From contig CAIOKL010000213.1 of NCBI GenBank assembly GCA_903858915.1, positions 1-7,384 on the forward strand: a DNA stretch of 7,384 bases, in the 5' to 3' direction. How positions within the stretch are numbered: position 1 is the stretch's first letter; each line of letters begins with the position of its first letter. Below the pieces are notes generated by a model. The model did not search any database. It saw only the letters and a list, made by a program, of their open reading frames with translations, and was not told the DNA's origin. The DNA comes from an uncultured Alphaproteobacteria bacterium. Lineage in GTDB: Bacteria; Pseudomonadota; Alphaproteobacteria; Rickettsiales; UBA1997. The position numbers and the translations under genes were made by a program. Positions 6,135-7,384 of the stretch are shown here, in pieces.

Positions 6135-6180
6135 AAAAAAAATCCAGTAATTATTGAAGTTCGCTCCAAGTTAATACTGG
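6135..6180 (-). terminator. candidate intrinsic terminator of gcvPB, straddling its stop codon
   Basis: On the minus strand the last codons of gcvPB fold into a two-part hairpin. The outer arms are CCAGTA (6175-6180) and TACTGG (6144-6149). An inner stem, TTGGAG (6164-6169) with CTTCAA (6154-6159), has one G-U pair and closes a CGAA tetraloop. A small internal loop separates the two stems. One base after the outer arm comes T8 (A8 at 6135-6142 on the plus strand). This is the normal stem-plus-U-tract arrangement, with the hairpin reaching into the coding region. Confidence 0.55.
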
Positions 6181-7384
6181 AGTTTTGGCGGCACGAACAT
6201 CGTCGAGCCTTTTTCTAGGAGTGCTTAAAGGATATTGATGAAATTTATCGCCACGACCTTCTTCGATTTCTTTAGCAATATAAAGCATAATGTTGATAAA
6301 ATTATCGATAGTCTCGCGAGTCTCAGTTTCTGTAGGCTCGATCAACATTGCGCCTTGCACCACAAGCGGGAAAAATACCGTCATCGGGTGGATGCCAAAT
6401 TCAATCAAAGCCTTAGCTACATCAAGCGTCGAAAGCCCTTTAGCTTTTTGAATTTTGTCGGTTAACAAACATTCATGCATGCAATTTCCGGGAAAAGGAA
6501 CATGAAAATTATTTTTCAATTTTGCCAAAATATAATTCGCCGAAATTACCGCATCTTCGGCAACTTTTTGCAAACCGTCAGCGCCATGAGAGAGCATGTA
6601 AGTAAGAGCGCGAACATGCATGCCAAATTGTCCGTTGAAGCCTTTAACTTTTCCGCAAGAATTTTTTGGTTTGGAAAATTTATATTTATCGCCAATTTTT
6701 TCGACATGAGGCGAGGGTAAAAATTCTGCTAATTCTTCGCGAACAGCGATTGGACCAGAACCTGGGCCACCGCCACCATGAGGCGTTGAGAAGGTTTTGT
6801 GTAAATTAAAATGCATAACATCGACGCCGATATCCGCTGGACGAACTTTACCGACAATAGCGTTGTAATTGGCGCCGTCGCAATAAAAATAACCACCGAC
6901 CGAGTGAATTAAATCGGCAATTTCACCAATATTTTTTTCAAATTTACCACAAGTGTTAGGGTTGGTAATCATTGTCCCCGCGATGTTGGTGCCATGTTCG
7001 GCAACTAATTTTTTGAATAAATCTAAATCAACTAAGCCATCGGCATCGGAAGGGATAACTTTAATTTCAAAGCCACACATCGCTGCGGTTGCAGGGTTGG
7101 TACCATGAGCTGAATCAGGAATTAAAACGATTTTGCGATGAGCTTGACCTTTAACTTCATGAGCTTTTTTGATGACCAACATGCCCGCTAACTCACCTTG
7201 CGCACCCGCGGCCGGAGCGAGTGAAACCGCTTTCAAGCCAGTTAAAGTTCCAAGCCAATTTTGTAAATTATACATCAATTCTAAAGCGCCTTGAACGGTT
7301 GATTCATCTTGAGCGGGATGAATATCGGCGAAGCCGGCGAGGCGCGCCATTTTTTCGTTAAGTCGTGGATTATGCTTCATGGTG
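6151..7384 (-). CDS. gcvPB: glycine dehydrogenase (decarboxylating) subunit 2, 5' end beyond the window
   Basis: The C-terminal subunit of the split P-protein of the glycine cleavage system. With GcvPA it is a PLP enzyme that decarboxylates glycine and passes the aminomethyl group to the lipoyl arm of GcvH. About 410 residues are visible. Motifs are MKHNPRLNEK, QGALELMYNLQNWL, LAPAAGAQGELAGM, DSAHGTNPATAAMCG, TNPNTCGKFE, YFYCDGANYNAIVG, and HFNLHKTFSTPHGGGGPGSGP, whose Lys (residue 195 from the first visible Met) is the expected PLP Schiff-base lysine. The C-terminal part has GNCMHECL and IEPTETET. The Met at 7378-7380 is internal: the preceding codon is Thr, matching the family's SCTMK(H/Y)NP motif. 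The family is about 480-520 residues long, so roughly 70-110 N-terminal residues lie beyond the right edge. gcvPA would be expected just upstream, off the window. Confidence 0.95.
   Translation of the reverse strand, partial: TMKHNPRLNEKMARLAGFADIHPAQDESTVQGALELMYNLQNWLGTLTGLKAVSLAPAAGAQGELAGMLVIKKAHEVKGQAHRKIVLIPDSAHGTNPATAAMCGFEIKVIPSDADGLVDLDLFKKLVAEHGTNIAGTMITNPNTCGKFEKNIGEIADLIHSVGGYFYCDGANYNAIVGKVRPADIGVDVMHFNLHKTFSTPHGGGGPGSGPIAVREELAEFLPSPHVEKIGDKYKFSKPKNSCGKVKGFNGQFGMHVRALTYMLSHGADGLQKVAEDAVISANYILAKLKNNFHVPFPGNCMHECLLTDKIQKAKGLSTLDVAKALIEFGIHPMTVFFPLVVQGAMLIEPTETETRETIDNFINIMLYIAKEIEEGRGDKFHQYPLSTPRKRLDDVRAAKTPVLTWSELQ

Noticed and set aside
7378..7380. ATG as the true start of gcvPB
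   Set aside because: The Met lies inside the conserved TMKHNP motif and the frame stays open to the window edge, so the gene begins outside the window.

Overview
The window looks like a piece of an AT-rich (by eye roughly one third G+C) alphaproteobacterial chromosome. The pointers are a sigma-32 type RpoH, a RibB protein carrying a degenerate GTP-cyclohydrolase-II-like tail, a split glycine decarboxylase (separate GcvPB subunit), and the low-GC, A-rich, Shine-Dalgarno-poor style common in Rickettsiales/Holosporales-like lineages. The exact lineage cannot be fixed from the sequence alone.

Layout. The left end (3-77, plus strand) holds the last 24 codons of an unidentified gene whose tail resembles an EF-hand. 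One base later comes pabB (79-1387, plus), which makes 4-amino-4-deoxychorismate for folate synthesis. It is broken into two frames by one extra base in an A9 run. Everything else is on the minus strand and is read right to left: gcvPB (truncated by the right edge), a type IV pilin-like protein with a lectin-like C-terminal domain, rpoH, ribE (riboflavin synthase), ribB with a degenerate RibA-like domain, and a secreted tandem YceI-domain protein. The last of these ends convergently with pabB and overlaps it by 14 bp.

Transcription. gcvPB appears closed off by an intrinsic terminator that straddles its stop codon (6135-6180). The pilin gene has a perfect 9-bp inverted repeat directly in front of its start. 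A sigma-70-like promoter (TTGATT-17-TATAGT) lies just upstream of rpoH. From there rpoH, ribE, ribB and the YceI gene are packed with gaps of 5, -8 and 4 bp, so they probably form one transcript linking the heat-shock sigma factor, two riboflavin enzymes and a periplasmic lipid-binding-type protein.

No RNA genes, insertion sequences, CRISPR arrays or defence genes were seen. No non-coding stretch exceeds about 80 bp. Most of the window is ordinary housekeeping sequence. The points most worth a second look are the A9 frameshift in pabB, the rpoH-rib-yceI arrangement, the inverted repeat at the pilin start and the EF-hand-like tail at the left edge. No convincing undescribed system was found.
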